Shown here one piece after another: positions 16,546 to 25,723 of a stretch of DNA of 64,000 bases. The stretch's first letter is position 1. Each line of letters starts with the position of its first letter. The notes beneath the pieces were generated by a model. It was not told where the DNA came from and made no database searches. It saw only the letters and a list, made by a program, of their open reading frames with translations. The DNA lies in contig CAZXZS010000003.1 of assembly GCA_964645655.1 (NCBI GenBank), forward strand, positions 186,001 to 250,000, in the 5' to 3' direction. This DNA is from JAGOUA01 sp964645655 (GTDB lineage: Bacteria; Patescibacteriota; Patescibacteriia; 2-12-FULL-60-25). Made by a program: the position numbers and the translations under genes.

Positions 16546-17628
16546 ATGGCCCTCCAAATCGGCATCGTCGGACTCCCGAACGTCGGCAAATCGACCTTGT
16601 TCGCGGCGATCACCAAGAAACAGGTGGATTGCGCGAATTACCCGTTTTGTACCATCGACCCCAATGTGGGCGTGGTTGAGGTGCCGGATGAGCGGCTGCA
16701 GGCGCTTGCCAAGCTCGACCAGAGCGCGAAGGTCGTGCCGACCGTGATCGAGTTCGTCGATATCGCGGGGTTGGTGAAGGGGGCGGCGGAAGGGCAGGGG
16801 CTGGGGAACCAGTTCTTGGCGAACATTCGGGAAACGGATGCCATCGCCCAGGTCGTGCGCGCCTTTGACGATACGAACGTGATCCATGTGGACGGGTCCA
16901 TCGACCCGACACGGGATGCCGAGACGATCAATACCGAATTGGCGCTGGCGGACCTGGAAGTGGTCGGGAAGCGCCTGCAGAACGTGGAAAAGCAGTTGCG
17001 CGCCGGGGCCTCGAAGGCGCTCACGCAGGAAAAGGAAGCCATCGAGAAGGCGCAACGCCTATTGAACGGCGGCCAGATGCTGCGCGATGAGGCCTGGACC
17101 GACGACGAGCGGCTGATCCTGCGCGGGTTGCACCTGTTGACGATGAAGCCGATGCTCTACGTCGCGAACGTCAGCGAAGCGCAAATCCAGGATGGGAGCT
17201 GGAAAGGGTGGGTCGCGGGCCTGAAGGGCCTGACCGTCCCGGTTTGCATCAAGATGGAATCGGAGCTGGCGGGATTGGTTGGGGAGGAGAAGCGGGAATA
17301 TCTTGCGTCGGTGGGGTTGGCGCTGTCGGGGTTGGATGAGCTCATTCGCGCCTCGTATGAGCTCCTCGGTCTCCTGACCTTCTTCACGAGCGGGGCCGAC
17401 GAGGCTCGTGCCTGGACGATCACGCGGGGCACGAAGGCGCCGCAGGCGGCAGGGAAGATCCATACCGATTTTGAAAAGGCCTTCATCCGCGTAGAAGTCA
17501 CGCCGTGCGCCGATTACCTTCGCGAAGGGGGTGAAGCGGCCTGCCGGGCAAAGGCGCTGACGCGGATCGAGGGGAAAGAGTATGTCGTCCAAGATGGCGA
17601 CGTGTGCTATTTCCGGGTGAATGCGTAA
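16546..17628 (+). CDS. ychF: Ribosome-binding GTPase/ATPase YchF
   Basis: Obg-family P-loop NTPase (OLA1/YchF), 360 residues. The N-terminus MALQIGIVGLPNVGKSTLF carries the P-loop; FVDIAGLVKGAAEGQGLGNQF is the G3 region; a helical coiled coil (about 130-190) splits the G domain; and the C-terminal TGS domain ends with EGKEYVVQDGDVCYFRVNA. It acts on the ribosome in stress and translation control. The reading frame is open 20 codons upstream, but the ATG at 16546 is where homology begins and lies just past the TTGCCA-17-TATGCT promoter. Confidence 0.96.
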   Translation: MALQIGIVGLPNVGKSTLFAAITKKQVDCANYPFCTIDPNVGVVEVPDERLQALAKLDQSAKVVPTVIEFVDIAGLVKGAAEGQGLGNQFLANIRETDAIAQVVRAFDDTNVIHVDGSIDPTRDAETINTELALADLEVVGKRLQNVEKQLRAGASKALTQEKEAIEKAQRLLNGGQMLRDEAWTDDERLILRGLHLLTMKPMLYVANVSEAQIQDGSWKGWVAGLKGLTVPVCIKMESELAGLVGEEKREYLASVGLALSGLDELIRASYELLGLLTFFTSGADEARAWTITRGTKAPQAAGKIHTDFEKAFIRVEVTPCADYLREGGEAACRAKALTRIEGKEYVVQDGDVCYFRVNA

Positions 17629-17629
17629 A

Positions 17630-17660
17630 AAACACGGGGCTTACGGGCCCTGTTGTTTTT
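17630..17660. terminator. Shared terminator of ychF and the convergent gene
   Basis: Imperfect hairpin AAAAAACACGGGGC ... GGGCCCTGTTGTTTTTT, giving a T run in both directions. Confidence 0.55.
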
Positions 17661-18861
17661 TGAAGGCGATCAGGTTGAGCAGGCGAGCGGAAACGCGTTC
17701 GATGATCGCGCGGATCTCTTCGGTGTCCGTCTCGATGGAAACGCTTTGTTGGCGTTCGTAGCGGAGGCCGCGCAGCCTTTCTAGCGCCTCCAAAAACGCT
17801 TGGATCGTCTCGGAGGGAGAGGTGGGGGAGAGCATGTTGGCTGCCGTCCAGATCGCGGATGCGAGATCGAGGCGGAAGGAGCGTGGTTGAGCCTGTTCAG
17901 CGAGGGCGGTGAGGCGTTGAAGGTACGGCCCGGCCTGGTTAGCGGGAAGATCGCGCAGGAGCGCGTCCCGCTGGATGGCCGTAAGGATGCGCGTGAGGTC
18001 ACGATCGTATTTTTCGAGTCGATCAGATTCAGGCAAAGCGGCCAGATCATCCTTGAGGCGTTCGGCCAGGAGGTGAGGAAGGGCGATGACCGCTTGCCGT
18101 GGCTCCATTCTGCAAAGCGACAGGAGTCGCTCCCGAGCGTCTTTCTTTCGTTCTGATCCCTGCGGGAGGTGCTCGTCGGCGGCGATCAGGGCTTCTGCGA
18201 CCGCTGGCAGGATGCTGACACCTCTCGATAGGACGAGCGCTTCGAGGATGGCGTCCGCCTGGTCCGCCGGAAGCTTGGGGAATGCGGTGGTGACGAAGCG
18301 CGTGATCTGCTCGGCGAGTGCGCAAAAGCGCGCATCGACAAGCTCCAGGAGGCGATCGTCCCGATCACGAGAGGGATCACGGGTAAGCATCGCGTTATAG
18401 GTCGGTCGGGCATCATGCGCGATGTAGCTGACGAGCGCGCGGGCGAGTATGTTGCCTTCCGCAGCGTCTTTTTGTTGCCGCAAGCGTTTCAGGATGAGGT
18501 CCAGGAGATCCGGATGGTGATTCCGTAAGGCGGATCCAAGCGGATGACGGTCGCCTTCGGAGATAGGGCGGTCCAGCCAGGCTTCCAAAAGAGGAAGCAA
18601 GCGTCGACGGACGACCAGTTCCTGGTAGGTGAGAAAATCGTTCCAGGCGCCTGCGTTATTGATCCTCGCACGAAGCAGGAGGTCTTCGGAGGATTGGGAA
18701 CCCTCAAGAAAAAGACCCGAGGCGACTTCGTCGCGTTCGTCGAGAGGAAGGGCGTCCCATTCGGCGAGGGCGTCTTTAATGGGGACGGCGCTTGTGCGGA
18801 GGAGGTCGCCTGCGTGCTCGGCGGCGCTTGGCAGTTCAGGTGGGCGATCCGAAAGGGTCAT
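17641..18861 (-). CDS. Unknown helical protein
   Basis: A 406-residue protein of unknown function. It has no signal peptide or membrane span, is rich in Leu, Ala, Asp and Arg, and looks like an all-helical repeat (ARM/HEAT-like) protein, though no repeat unit can be fixed by eye. The frame is open further upstream to 19353, antisense to comEC. I use the ATG at 18861 (MTLSDRPPELPS) because upstream sequence is compositionally odd and lies opposite comEC. It is divergent from comEC with 66 bp between start codons. Confidence 0.65.
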   Translation of the reverse strand: MTLSDRPPELPSAAEHAGDLLRTSAVPIKDALAEWDALPLDERDEVASGLFLEGSQSSEDLLLRARINNAGAWNDFLTYQELVVRRRLLPLLEAWLDRPISEGDRHPLGSALRNHHPDLLDLILKRLRQQKDAAEGNILARALVSYIAHDARPTYNAMLTRDPSRDRDDRLLELVDARFCALAEQITRFVTTAFPKLPADQADAILEALVLSRGVSILPAVAEALIAADEHLPQGSERKKDARERLLSLCRMEPRQAVIALPHLLAERLKDDLAALPESDRLEKYDRDLTRILTAIQRDALLRDLPANQAGPYLQRLTALAEQAQPRSFRLDLASAIWTAANMLSPTSPSETIQAFLEALERLRGLRYERQQSVSIETDTEEIRAIIERVSARLLNLIAFKKQQGP

Positions 18862-18927
18862 GTCCCGTAGTATAGAGGGTTTATATGTCGCTTGCGATCC
18901 GCCGTCATTCGAGGAACGGGGTGGAGT

Positions 18928-20268
18928 ATGCTGCATTTTTTTGTTCGCTTCCCCTGGCTCCTGGCGGGTCCGTGGTTCTTTGGGGTCGCCCTCGCCTCTT
19001 TTTTGGAGGGGCGCGCCGTCGTCTGGGCGATTTCGTGCTGCTTGATGGATGGGCGAACGGCGCGCGTGCTTCTTGTGGCGGCGCTTCTTGGTTGGAGCTT
19101 CGGCCTCATGGGGATCCCGCCTGGTTGGCGGAACGTGCCGCTGATTGCCTATGTCGGGCGGGTCGAACGCCTTACGCCGCGCATCGAACTCGTGGCTAGC
19201 GGCTGGGCGGAAGCCTTGCGACGGGAGGGGCGAACGCGTTTTTCGGTGGTCCTCCCGCCGCGGGAAGCGGTCTTGGCGGCCGCGATGCTCTATGGGGATG
19301 CGAATTTCTCCTCGGAAGATCGCGTGAAGGTGCGTGCCGTTGGGTTGTCGCACCTGGTCGCGGTTTCGGGGGCGAACATCTTGTTCCTGCTCCTGATGCT
19401 GCGGGCGGTCGCGCGACGGTTTCTGCGGACGCCGCGCGGACGGTTTTTCGCCGATGCTTTAGGGATCCTTTGGATCGTCGTGCTGACGGGCGGTTCGACG
19501 TCGGTCGTGCGCGGTGGGCTGATGCTCGTGCTCTTCGGCGGGGCTCGGTTGTGTGGCCGACGGCCTGCCTTTGGACGGATCCTTTTGCTGGCGGCGATGT
19601 TCCTTGTGTTCGCCGAGCCGCGACGATTGCTGTTTGATGCGGGGTTCCACCTTTCGTTCTTGGCGTGCATCGGCTTGCTCCATGCGAGCGAGCGCGGACA
19701 GGCGCAGGATCTGCTGGAACGCTTTTCCGTCCGGGGCAGCTGGTACACATGGATTTGGACAGCTCCGTACCAGCTTTGGTTTTTTGGGAGCGTCTCATGG
19801 CTCGGCTTGCTTGCGAACGTGCTGGTCCTGTTCATCGTCCCGTGGATCCAGGCGCTTGCACTCGTGGTTTGGCTTGTCCCCGTGCGGGCGCTCGCCTGGC
19901 CGTTGCGGCTATGCCTGTCGTACCTGTGGGTGATCGTGGATCGGGTGAGCCCGTTCTCCTATGCGTTGCGCCTGCGGCCGGGTCCGGCGTTTATTCTGAT
20001 GGCGCTTGGGTATCTCGTTTTGATCGTCCAGCTTATCCACAAACGGACGCGCCATTGGAGCCGTCTTTCGTCGGCGCTGGCCGACAGGTCGACCGGATGG
20101 ATGGCTGTTCGCCTTGTGCGGATCGCTCCCTGGGTGCCTTGGCTTGTCGACGCCCAGCCCGAGTTGTTGCGCGAGGCGTTGACTTCTATGCTTGAAGCAT
20201 CCGCACAGGATTTGGGTGACGAGCGCCTCTTGAGAACTCGGCTTGAGGATGGCTCGCGTTCGCGGTGA
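18928..20268 (+). CDS. comEC: ComEC/Rec2-type DNA-uptake channel protein
   Basis: Polytopic membrane protein that carries single-stranded DNA across the inner membrane in competence. The 446 residues contain the Competence domain signature GLSHLVAVSGANILFLLL (about 138-155), GGSTSVVRGGLM and DAGFHLSFLACIGLL. Eight or more hydrophobic segments are visible. It is shorter than E. coli or Bacillus homologues: the C-terminal metallo-hydrolase domain is absent and replaced by a short soluble tail. ATG at 18928 preferred (GGTGGAG nearby); an in-frame TTG at 18892 is possible. Confidence 0.9.
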   Translation: MLHFFVRFPWLLAGPWFFGVALASFLEGRAVVWAISCCLMDGRTARVLLVAALLGWSFGLMGIPPGWRNVPLIAYVGRVERLTPRIELVASGWAEALRREGRTRFSVVLPPREAVLAAAMLYGDANFSSEDRVKVRAVGLSHLVAVSGANILFLLLMLRAVARRFLRTPRGRFFADALGILWIVVLTGGSTSVVRGGLMLVLFGGARLCGRRPAFGRILLLAAMFLVFAEPRRLLFDAGFHLSFLACIGLLHASERGQAQDLLERFSVRGSWYTWIWTAPYQLWFFGSVSWLGLLANVLVLFIVPWIQALALVVWLVPVRALAWPLRLCLSYLWVIVDRVSPFSYALRLRPGPAFILMALGYLVLIVQLIHKRTRHWSRLSSALADRSTGWMAVRLVRIAPWVPWLVDAQPELLREALTSMLEASAQDLGDERLLRTRLEDGSRSR

Positions 20269-20626
20269 TGACGGCGAACGGTCAGCGTGCGGATCAGGCC
20301 GGGCAGAGGGCGGACGGGTTTGGTGAGGATGGGAAAGGCATGGCCTTTCGCATCGGAGCCCGACTCGCTCGCGTCTCCGTACGGATGGGGGACCGTCAGG
20401 ACGGATAGGTGCCAAGAGAAAATCGTTTTCCTCCCACGACCCTCGCCTGCGAACCTTGTTCGAACGCGAAGGTGGTGAAGTGCGCCTGACCGTGGCCTTC
20501 GGGCCGCAAGACGGTCCCTGTAGGGAATGGGTTCTGGGAAGGCTCGTCCGTTTGCTGAGAAGGGCTTTCGCGCCTTGTCGGTGAGCGGGCGAGCGTTTTC
20601 GTGGTCAGAAGGGGAAGGAGATCCAA
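20269..20626. other. 358-bp gap, nothing clear
   Basis: No conserved frame, tRNA or strong hairpin seen between comEC and the M23 lipoprotein. The final bases hold the AAGGAG ribosome site of the downstream gene (about 20613-20620). Confidence 0.4.
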
Positions 20627-21961
20627 ATGGGCCACTCCGATCGATTCTGGTATGGCGTCATCGTCCTGTGGGCGCTGCTGGCCCTTGGGACGCTGTTCGC
20701 GGCCTGCGATTTCCCGATGGGGATCGTGGATGCGGAAGATAAGGCGGTGCCTGGCTGTGCGCTCGACACCGCGCAGGACCCCTGGGGGCTGGACGAGCGC
20801 GGACGGGCCGTGCGCACGCGCGGATTCTTGGCCGAAGGGACGCATCTCGGCCTCGATATGGCCCTCGATGAGGGGCATCCGATCGTCCCGCTGGGCTGCG
20901 GAGTGGTGCGGTTCGCGGGAATGGCGCGTGGCTACGGGACGTTCGTGGTCGTGATCGAGCATCGGTTGTCTGCCGGCATCAGCCTGCGCAACGGCCAGGG
21001 CGAACGGGTGTTCGTCGATCGATTTCTGTCGATTTACGGGCACCTGCGCAACACTCCTGACCGCGCGGGCAAGCGGGCGGCGCTCGATCTCCGTCCGGGG
21101 ACCATCGTCACGCCGCGGACGATTCTGGGGTACGTCCAGCACCGTTCCCTGAATGGTGATGGGGACGAGCATCTGCATTTCGGGGTCCGCTTGCAGACGG
21201 CCGAGGCGGCCCAGCGGATGGATGCGGCGGCCTGGTTTCGTGGCTACGACGGGTCGCCTTCATATCGGGGGTGGTTCGCCGATCCCGAAGATGTCCTTCT
21301 GCGCCTCCGGCTGGCGTTCGGATTGGCGACCTTCGATCTGGATGCGGGGGATGCCTCACTCGATGTCGGTCCTTCGGACCGGGCTTCGATTTCGGATCGT
21401 GCTTCTGACGCCACGACGGTGGATCGGGTCCCGGCAAGTGATGGGCGTGACGCGAGTGGCGTGCCGCTCATGCGGGATGCCTCCGTCGATGAGTTCCGTC
21501 CACCGAGCGTCTCTGCGGATGTGTCGGAGTCGCCCGATGACGTTTCTGCCGCTGAGGTGGGCGCCGTTCCCTCGGACGGCCTTATCCTTTACGAATTTCG
21601 TCCCGGTTCGGAGCGTCGGACTGCCGCCCCATATCGGTTGCGCGACCTGTGGTGGCGACCCATCACCTGTCGCAATACCGGTTCGGTCGAGCCGGACGTC
21701 TCTCCGGATGGGTGGATCCGTTGCGAGGCGGCACGCCTGCCGCTCTTCGATGGGTCGTTTTTCCTGCCCGATCATCCCGACTGGGGCGATATGGGACAGA
21801 TCGGGACCGTCGCCAATGCGCCTGCGCGTTGCACGCCCGTCGTCGGGGCCGCCTGGCGGCTGACAGGGGTCACAAGCCGTCGCGTTCTCTATGACGGGCC
21901 GGCTTCTGGCCTCCGCTGTGAGGCGGTGGGAACGCAAGACCGGTGGCGATTCCCCGAGTAA
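20627..21961 (+). CDS. M23-type metallopeptidase, probable lipoprotein
   Basis: A 444-residue exported protein. The N-terminal hydrophobic segment ends in LFAAC (C27), an acceptable lipoprotein cleavage site. The peptidase M23 domain (about 60-215) shows HLGLD, SIYGHLR and DEHLHFGV, the complete set of zinc ligands. Then comes an Asp/Ser/Ala/Val-rich linker (about 245-310) with DAS and SDRAS repeats, and a C-terminal region (about 320-444) of unknown fold with paired cysteines. An AAGGAG site precedes the ATG. It probably trims peptidoglycan at the outer face of the membrane. A second M23 gene is at 2180-2839. Confidence 0.82.
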   Translation: MGHSDRFWYGVIVLWALLALGTLFAACDFPMGIVDAEDKAVPGCALDTAQDPWGLDERGRAVRTRGFLAEGTHLGLDMALDEGHPIVPLGCGVVRFAGMARGYGTFVVVIEHRLSAGISLRNGQGERVFVDRFLSIYGHLRNTPDRAGKRAALDLRPGTIVTPRTILGYVQHRSLNGDGDEHLHFGVRLQTAEAAQRMDAAAWFRGYDGSPSYRGWFADPEDVLLRLRLAFGLATFDLDAGDASLDVGPSDRASISDRASDATTVDRVPASDGRDASGVPLMRDASVDEFRPPSVSADVSESPDDVSAAEVGAVPSDGLILYEFRPGSERRTAAPYRLRDLWWRPITCRNTGSVEPDVSPDGWIRCEAARLPLFDGSFFLPDHPDWGDMGQIGTVANAPARCTPVVGAAWRLTGVTSRRVLYDGPASGLRCEAVGTQDRWRFPE

Positions 21962-21966
21962 GCCTG

Positions 21967-21994
21967 ACCCGGTCCGTCGACGGACCGGGTTTTT
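21967..21994 (+). terminator. Terminator of the M23 lipoprotein gene
   Basis: Stem ACCCGGTCCG/CGGACCGGGT followed by TTTTT. Confidence 0.93.
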
Positions 21995-22114
21995 CTCTCA
22001 AAGAAAGACAGTTCACCTAAGCCCTCTTGACGGTCCATCGCCGACCGGGCGGTCGTGTGGTATGGTGATATAGAACGAAAATAGAACAGTCTCTTATCCA
22101 TTGACAACAGCATT

Positions 22115-23209
22115 ATGTCCAAGAAAGCGAACGAGGAATTGGAAGGGCGACGGCAAGCGGTCCAGCTCGCCATGGACCAGATCCAGGAGAAATTCGGCGA
22201 CGGGTCGATCATGCGCTTGGGGGATGCGCGAAAGATGCAGGTCGAATCCATCCCGACGGGGTGCCTGTCGCTCGACTTGGCGCTTGGCGTCTTCGGCGTC
22301 CCGCGTGGCCGTATCGTTGAGGTCTATGGGCCGGAATCTTCGGGAAAGACGACCTTGGCGCTCCATATCGTCTCAGAAGCCCAAAAGCGTGGCGGGGCGT
22401 GCGCGATCGTCGACGCCGAACACGCGCTGGATCCGGAATATGCGAAGAAGATCGGCGTAGACATCAAGCAGGTGCTCATTTCCCAGCCGGATACGGGGGA
22501 GCAGGCCTTGGATATCGTCGAGACCCTGGTCCGCTCGAACGCCCTGGACGTGATCGTCATCGACTCCGTTGCCGCCCTGACCCCAAAGGCCGAATTGGAA
22601 GGGGATATGGGGGACCAGCACATGGGGTTGCAGGCCCGGCTCATGAGCCAGGCGCTCCGCAAGCTCACGGGGATCATTTCGCGCTCGAATACGATCGTCG
22701 TCTTCATCAACCAGATCCGTCAGAAGATCGGCATCGTCTTTGGGAACCCGGAGACGACGACGGGCGGAAACGCGTTGAAATTCTATGCGTCCGTGCGTAT
22801 CGAGGTGCGTCGCTCGGCCCAGATCAAGATGGGCGAGAAGATCATCGGGAACCGCACGAAGGTGAAGATCGTCAAAAATAAGGTCGCCGCGCCGTTCCGA
22901 ACCTGCGAGTTCGACATCATGTACAATGAAGGGATTTCCGTTTCCGGGGACCTCTTGGATGCCGGCGTCGAATTGGGGGTCGTGACCAAGTCAGGCAACT
23001 CCTACTCGTTCCAATCCGAGAAGCTTGGGGTCGGACGCGAGAATGCCAAGGCGGCTCTCCGCGAGCGTCCCGATCTGATGGCTCAGATCCGCGAGAAATG
23101 CATCAATAACTGGCAGGAACGCGAAAAGCTTGATCCCAAGATGGCCATGTCGAAAGGAGGAGGAAATGACGACGGAGGCGACGAGGGGGAGGAGGAAAAG
23201 GAAGGCTAA
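22115..23209 (+). CDS. recA: Recombinase RecA
   Basis: ATP-dependent strand-exchange protein of homologous recombination, 364 residues. Walker A GPESSGKTT is at 72-80, Walker B reads DVIVIDSVAAL, and the DNA-binding loops are complete (GDQHMGLQARLMSQALRKL, INQIRQKIGIVFGNPETT). The C-terminal tail is very acidic (DDGGDEGEEEKEG), a common regulatory feature. The ATG has no SD. A TGGTATGGT extended -10 lies at 22058-22066. I found no convincing LexA box upstream, so SOS control is not evident. Confidence 0.98.
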   Translation: MSKKANEELEGRRQAVQLAMDQIQEKFGDGSIMRLGDARKMQVESIPTGCLSLDLALGVFGVPRGRIVEVYGPESSGKTTLALHIVSEAQKRGGACAIVDAEHALDPEYAKKIGVDIKQVLISQPDTGEQALDIVETLVRSNALDVIVIDSVAALTPKAELEGDMGDQHMGLQARLMSQALRKLTGIISRSNTIVVFINQIRQKIGIVFGNPETTTGGNALKFYASVRIEVRRSAQIKMGEKIIGNRTKVKIVKNKVAAPFRTCEFDIMYNEGISVSGDLLDAGVELGVVTKSGNSYSFQSEKLGVGRENAKAALRERPDLMAQIREKCINNWQEREKLDPKMAMSKGGGNDDGGDEGEEEKEG

Positions 23210-23228
23210 GAAAGCCACTATTCCTCTA

Positions 23229-23266
23229 GGGGAGTGGGTTCCCGAAGGGTGCCCGCTCCCCGTTTC
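23229..23266 (+). terminator. Terminator of recA
   Basis: GC-rich stem GGGGAG...CTCCCC with inner GGG/CCC pairs, then GTTTCTTAT. Confidence 0.65.
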
Positions 23267-23371
23267 TTATGGGGGCGCGCGTCACCTGATGGGCGCTTGG
23301 TCCGCATGACCGACGTGTGATCGGGGACGGGAAGCTTCCTTCCTCCGTCTCGGAAAAATGCCCGGATCGGA

Positions 23372-23400
23372 TTTCCAGAGGGAGATATTTACGCTACAAT
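23372..23400 (+). promoter_or_regulatory. Promoter of ftsK-rodZ
   Basis: TTTCCA, 17 bp, TACAAT; ATG 19 bases downstream. Confidence 0.6.
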
Positions 23401-23419
23401 AACGTCCGTTGTTCATCCC

Positions 23420-25720
23420 ATGCCACGAAACGCGTCTTTTTGGTCTTCGATCACCATGGAGGAGCGCACCCAGCGGGGGCTGATGGCGGTCTTTCTGTTC
23501 TTCCTGGCGATCCTGATCGCGTTGGGGTTCTTAGATGCGGCCGGATGGTTCGGCCGGTCCATTAACCAAGGCTTGGGGATGCTGTTCGGCTGGGACCGTG
23601 TCTTGTTTCCCGCGCTGTTTGCGGTATGGGGCTACCATGTCCTGAAACCGGACCTCGAAATCATCCAACCGCGGACGGTCGTCGGGTTCGTCCTGTTCTT
23701 TTTCGCGCTGAACCCGCTGGTCCACTTGTGGACGTTCGATCGCGGCACGCTCGTTCCGGATGCGGCCCTGATTGATGCCGGTGGGAAGATCGGCCAACTG
23801 ATGGCAGATCCGCTGGCGCAATTCATTGGGTCTGCCGGCGCCTTTGCGTTCCTTTTTGCCTTGCTGCTGGCCTCCCTGATGCTGGTGTTCCATGTTGGGC
23901 TGGAAGACGTCCTGTTTTTCTTGAAATACGTCAAAAATGGGGGTATTTGGGCCTGGGAGCTGGTCTCGCGGCCGGTCCGACATTGGATGGACCGTCGGGT
24001 GATGCTGGCGCAGCCGTCCGAGCAGCGTTCTTCCGTCGGCCTGCTCGCGCAGGAACAGCTTGAGACGCCACCATCCTTCGAGGAGATGCCGGTTCATGAT
24101 GCCGATGAGGAGGTGGAAGATGAGGACGTTCCTGATGAGGACGAGGCGGAAGAAGAGGTGCCGACAGATGAGGAGGTCGAAGAAGAAATGGATGCGCCCG
24201 TCGCGCCAAAAAAACGCACCCGTCGTGCCTATCCCAAGATCGACATCCCCGTCGACCTGCTTGAGGCGCGCGACCAGAAGCCCGCCATCGGGAATCCGAA
24301 GCAGATCGAAGACCTCATTCGGAAGACCTTGGCCGCCTTCGGAATCCCGGTCGAATCCGCCGGTTACGCGGCCGGTCCGACCGTGACCCAGTACATGGTG
24401 AAGCCGTCGGAGGGGATCAAGGTATCCCGCATCGTTTCGCTGCAGAGCGACCTGGCGCTGGCCTTGTCGGCCCAAAGCTTGCGTATCGAGGCACCGATCC
24501 CGGGGAAGCCGTATGTCGGGATCGAGGTGCCGAACCAGACGGTTGCCACGGTCGGGATGCGCGAGATCTTGGAGTCGCGCGAATTCCGTGAACGGAAGCA
24601 TCCGCTGTTCTTCGTGCTCGGCAAGGATGTCGCCGGAAAACCGGCCTTGGCGGACATCAGCCGCATGCCCCACGCCCTGGTTGCCGGCGCGACCGGTTCC
24701 GGGAAATCCGTCTGCCTGAACGTGATGATCATGTCGCTGCTCTACACGAACCGTCCCGACGAGCTGCGCTTCATCATGGTCGACCCGAAACGCGTCGAGA
24801 TGCAGATGTATAACGGGATCCCGCACCTGCTGACGCCCGTGATCACGGAGATGGGAGAGGCGGTGAACGCCCTGAAATGGGCGGTCCGTGAGATGACGCG
24901 CCGATATGGCTTGTTGCCGACCGTGAACGCGAAGAACTTGGCCGACTACAACGCCCGCGCGGAAGAGAAGCTTCCGGTAATCGTGTTCGTCATCGACGAA
25001 TTGGCGGACCTCATGATGACGGCGAAAAATGAGATTGAGGGGCCGATCGTCCGTCTTTGCCAAATGGCGCGTGCCGTTGGGATCCACCTTGTCTTGGCGA
25101 CCCAGCGGCCGTCGGTTGACGTCATCACCGGCCTGATCAAGGCGAACGTGCCGGCTCGCATCGCGTTCGCGGTCGCCTCGTCGGTCGACTCGAAGACGAT
25201 CCTGGACCAGGTGGGGGCCGAGCGCCTGCTTGGGCGCGGGGATATGCTGTTCTCGACATCGGAATTGCCCCAGCCGCGGCGTGTTCAAGGCGCGTTCATT
25301 TCCGATCAGGAGATCGTGAAAGTGGTCGATTTCATCAAGTCCGCGTATGGTCCGGGGGACTATGACCTGACCGTCACCGAACGTCGCGAAGGCAATGTCG
25401 CCCTTGGCGAATCAGGAGGCGACGATCAAGAAGACGGCCGTGACCCGTTGCTTAATGACGCCTGGAACGAGGTGCTGCGCGCCGGTCGAGGTTCGGCGTC
25501 GCTCTTGCAGCGTCGCTTGAAGGTCGGATATTCGCGTGCCGCCCGCATTTTGGACGAGATGGAGCAACTCGGTTGGGTTGGTCCGGAAAATGGGGCCAAG
25601 GGCCGCGAACTCATCCGGAAGACGGCGACCGCCCAGCAGATGGAGCTGCCTGGGGCGCTTGGGGAGGCGGCGCCGGAAGAGGAGGCTTCTTCCCCGCAAG
25701 ACCGGTATTACGACCTGTAG
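23420..25720 (+). CDS. ftsK: DNA translocase FtsK/SpoIIIE
   Basis: Septal DNA pump that clears chromosomes from the division site; 766 residues. Four hydrophobic spans (about 20-185) form the membrane anchor, followed by a Glu/Asp-rich linker (about 215-260). The motor has Walker A GATGSGKS (423-430), the Walker B segment VIVFVIDELADLMM, and the FtsK motif HLVLATQRPSVDVITGLIKA. The C-terminal winged-helix gamma domain (about 675-740, LLQRRLKVGYSRAARILDEM) reads orientation sequences. It is first in an operon with the RodZ-like gene, 3 bases downstream. Confidence 0.97.
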   Translation: MPRNASFWSSITMEERTQRGLMAVFLFFLAILIALGFLDAAGWFGRSINQGLGMLFGWDRVLFPALFAVWGYHVLKPDLEIIQPRTVVGFVLFFFALNPLVHLWTFDRGTLVPDAALIDAGGKIGQLMADPLAQFIGSAGAFAFLFALLLASLMLVFHVGLEDVLFFLKYVKNGGIWAWELVSRPVRHWMDRRVMLAQPSEQRSSVGLLAQEQLETPPSFEEMPVHDADEEVEDEDVPDEDEAEEEVPTDEEVEEEMDAPVAPKKRTRRAYPKIDIPVDLLEARDQKPAIGNPKQIEDLIRKTLAAFGIPVESAGYAAGPTVTQYMVKPSEGIKVSRIVSLQSDLALALSAQSLRIEAPIPGKPYVGIEVPNQTVATVGMREILESREFRERKHPLFFVLGKDVAGKPALADISRMPHALVAGATGSGKSVCLNVMIMSLLYTNRPDELRFIMVDPKRVEMQMYNGIPHLLTPVITEMGEAVNALKWAVREMTRRYGLLPTVNAKNLADYNARAEEKLPVIVFVIDELADLMMTAKNEIEGPIVRLCQMARAVGIHLVLATQRPSVDVITGLIKANVPARIAFAVASSVDSKTILDQVGAERLLGRGDMLFSTSELPQPRRVQGAFISDQEIVKVVDFIKSAYGPGDYDLTVTERREGNVALGESGGDDQEDGRDPLLNDAWNEVLRAGRGSASLLQRRLKVGYSRAARILDEMEQLGWVGPENGAKGRELIRKTATAQQMELPGALGEAAPEEEASSPQDRYYDL

Positions 25721-25723
25721 GGT

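Noticed and set aside
20032..20040. TTATCCACA DnaA box inside comEC
   Set aside because: A lone coding-region match far from the origin, with no cluster around it.
22069..22092. LexA/SOS box before recA
   Set aside because: Two GAAC words occur in direct, not inverted, order; they do not form a known LexA palindrome.
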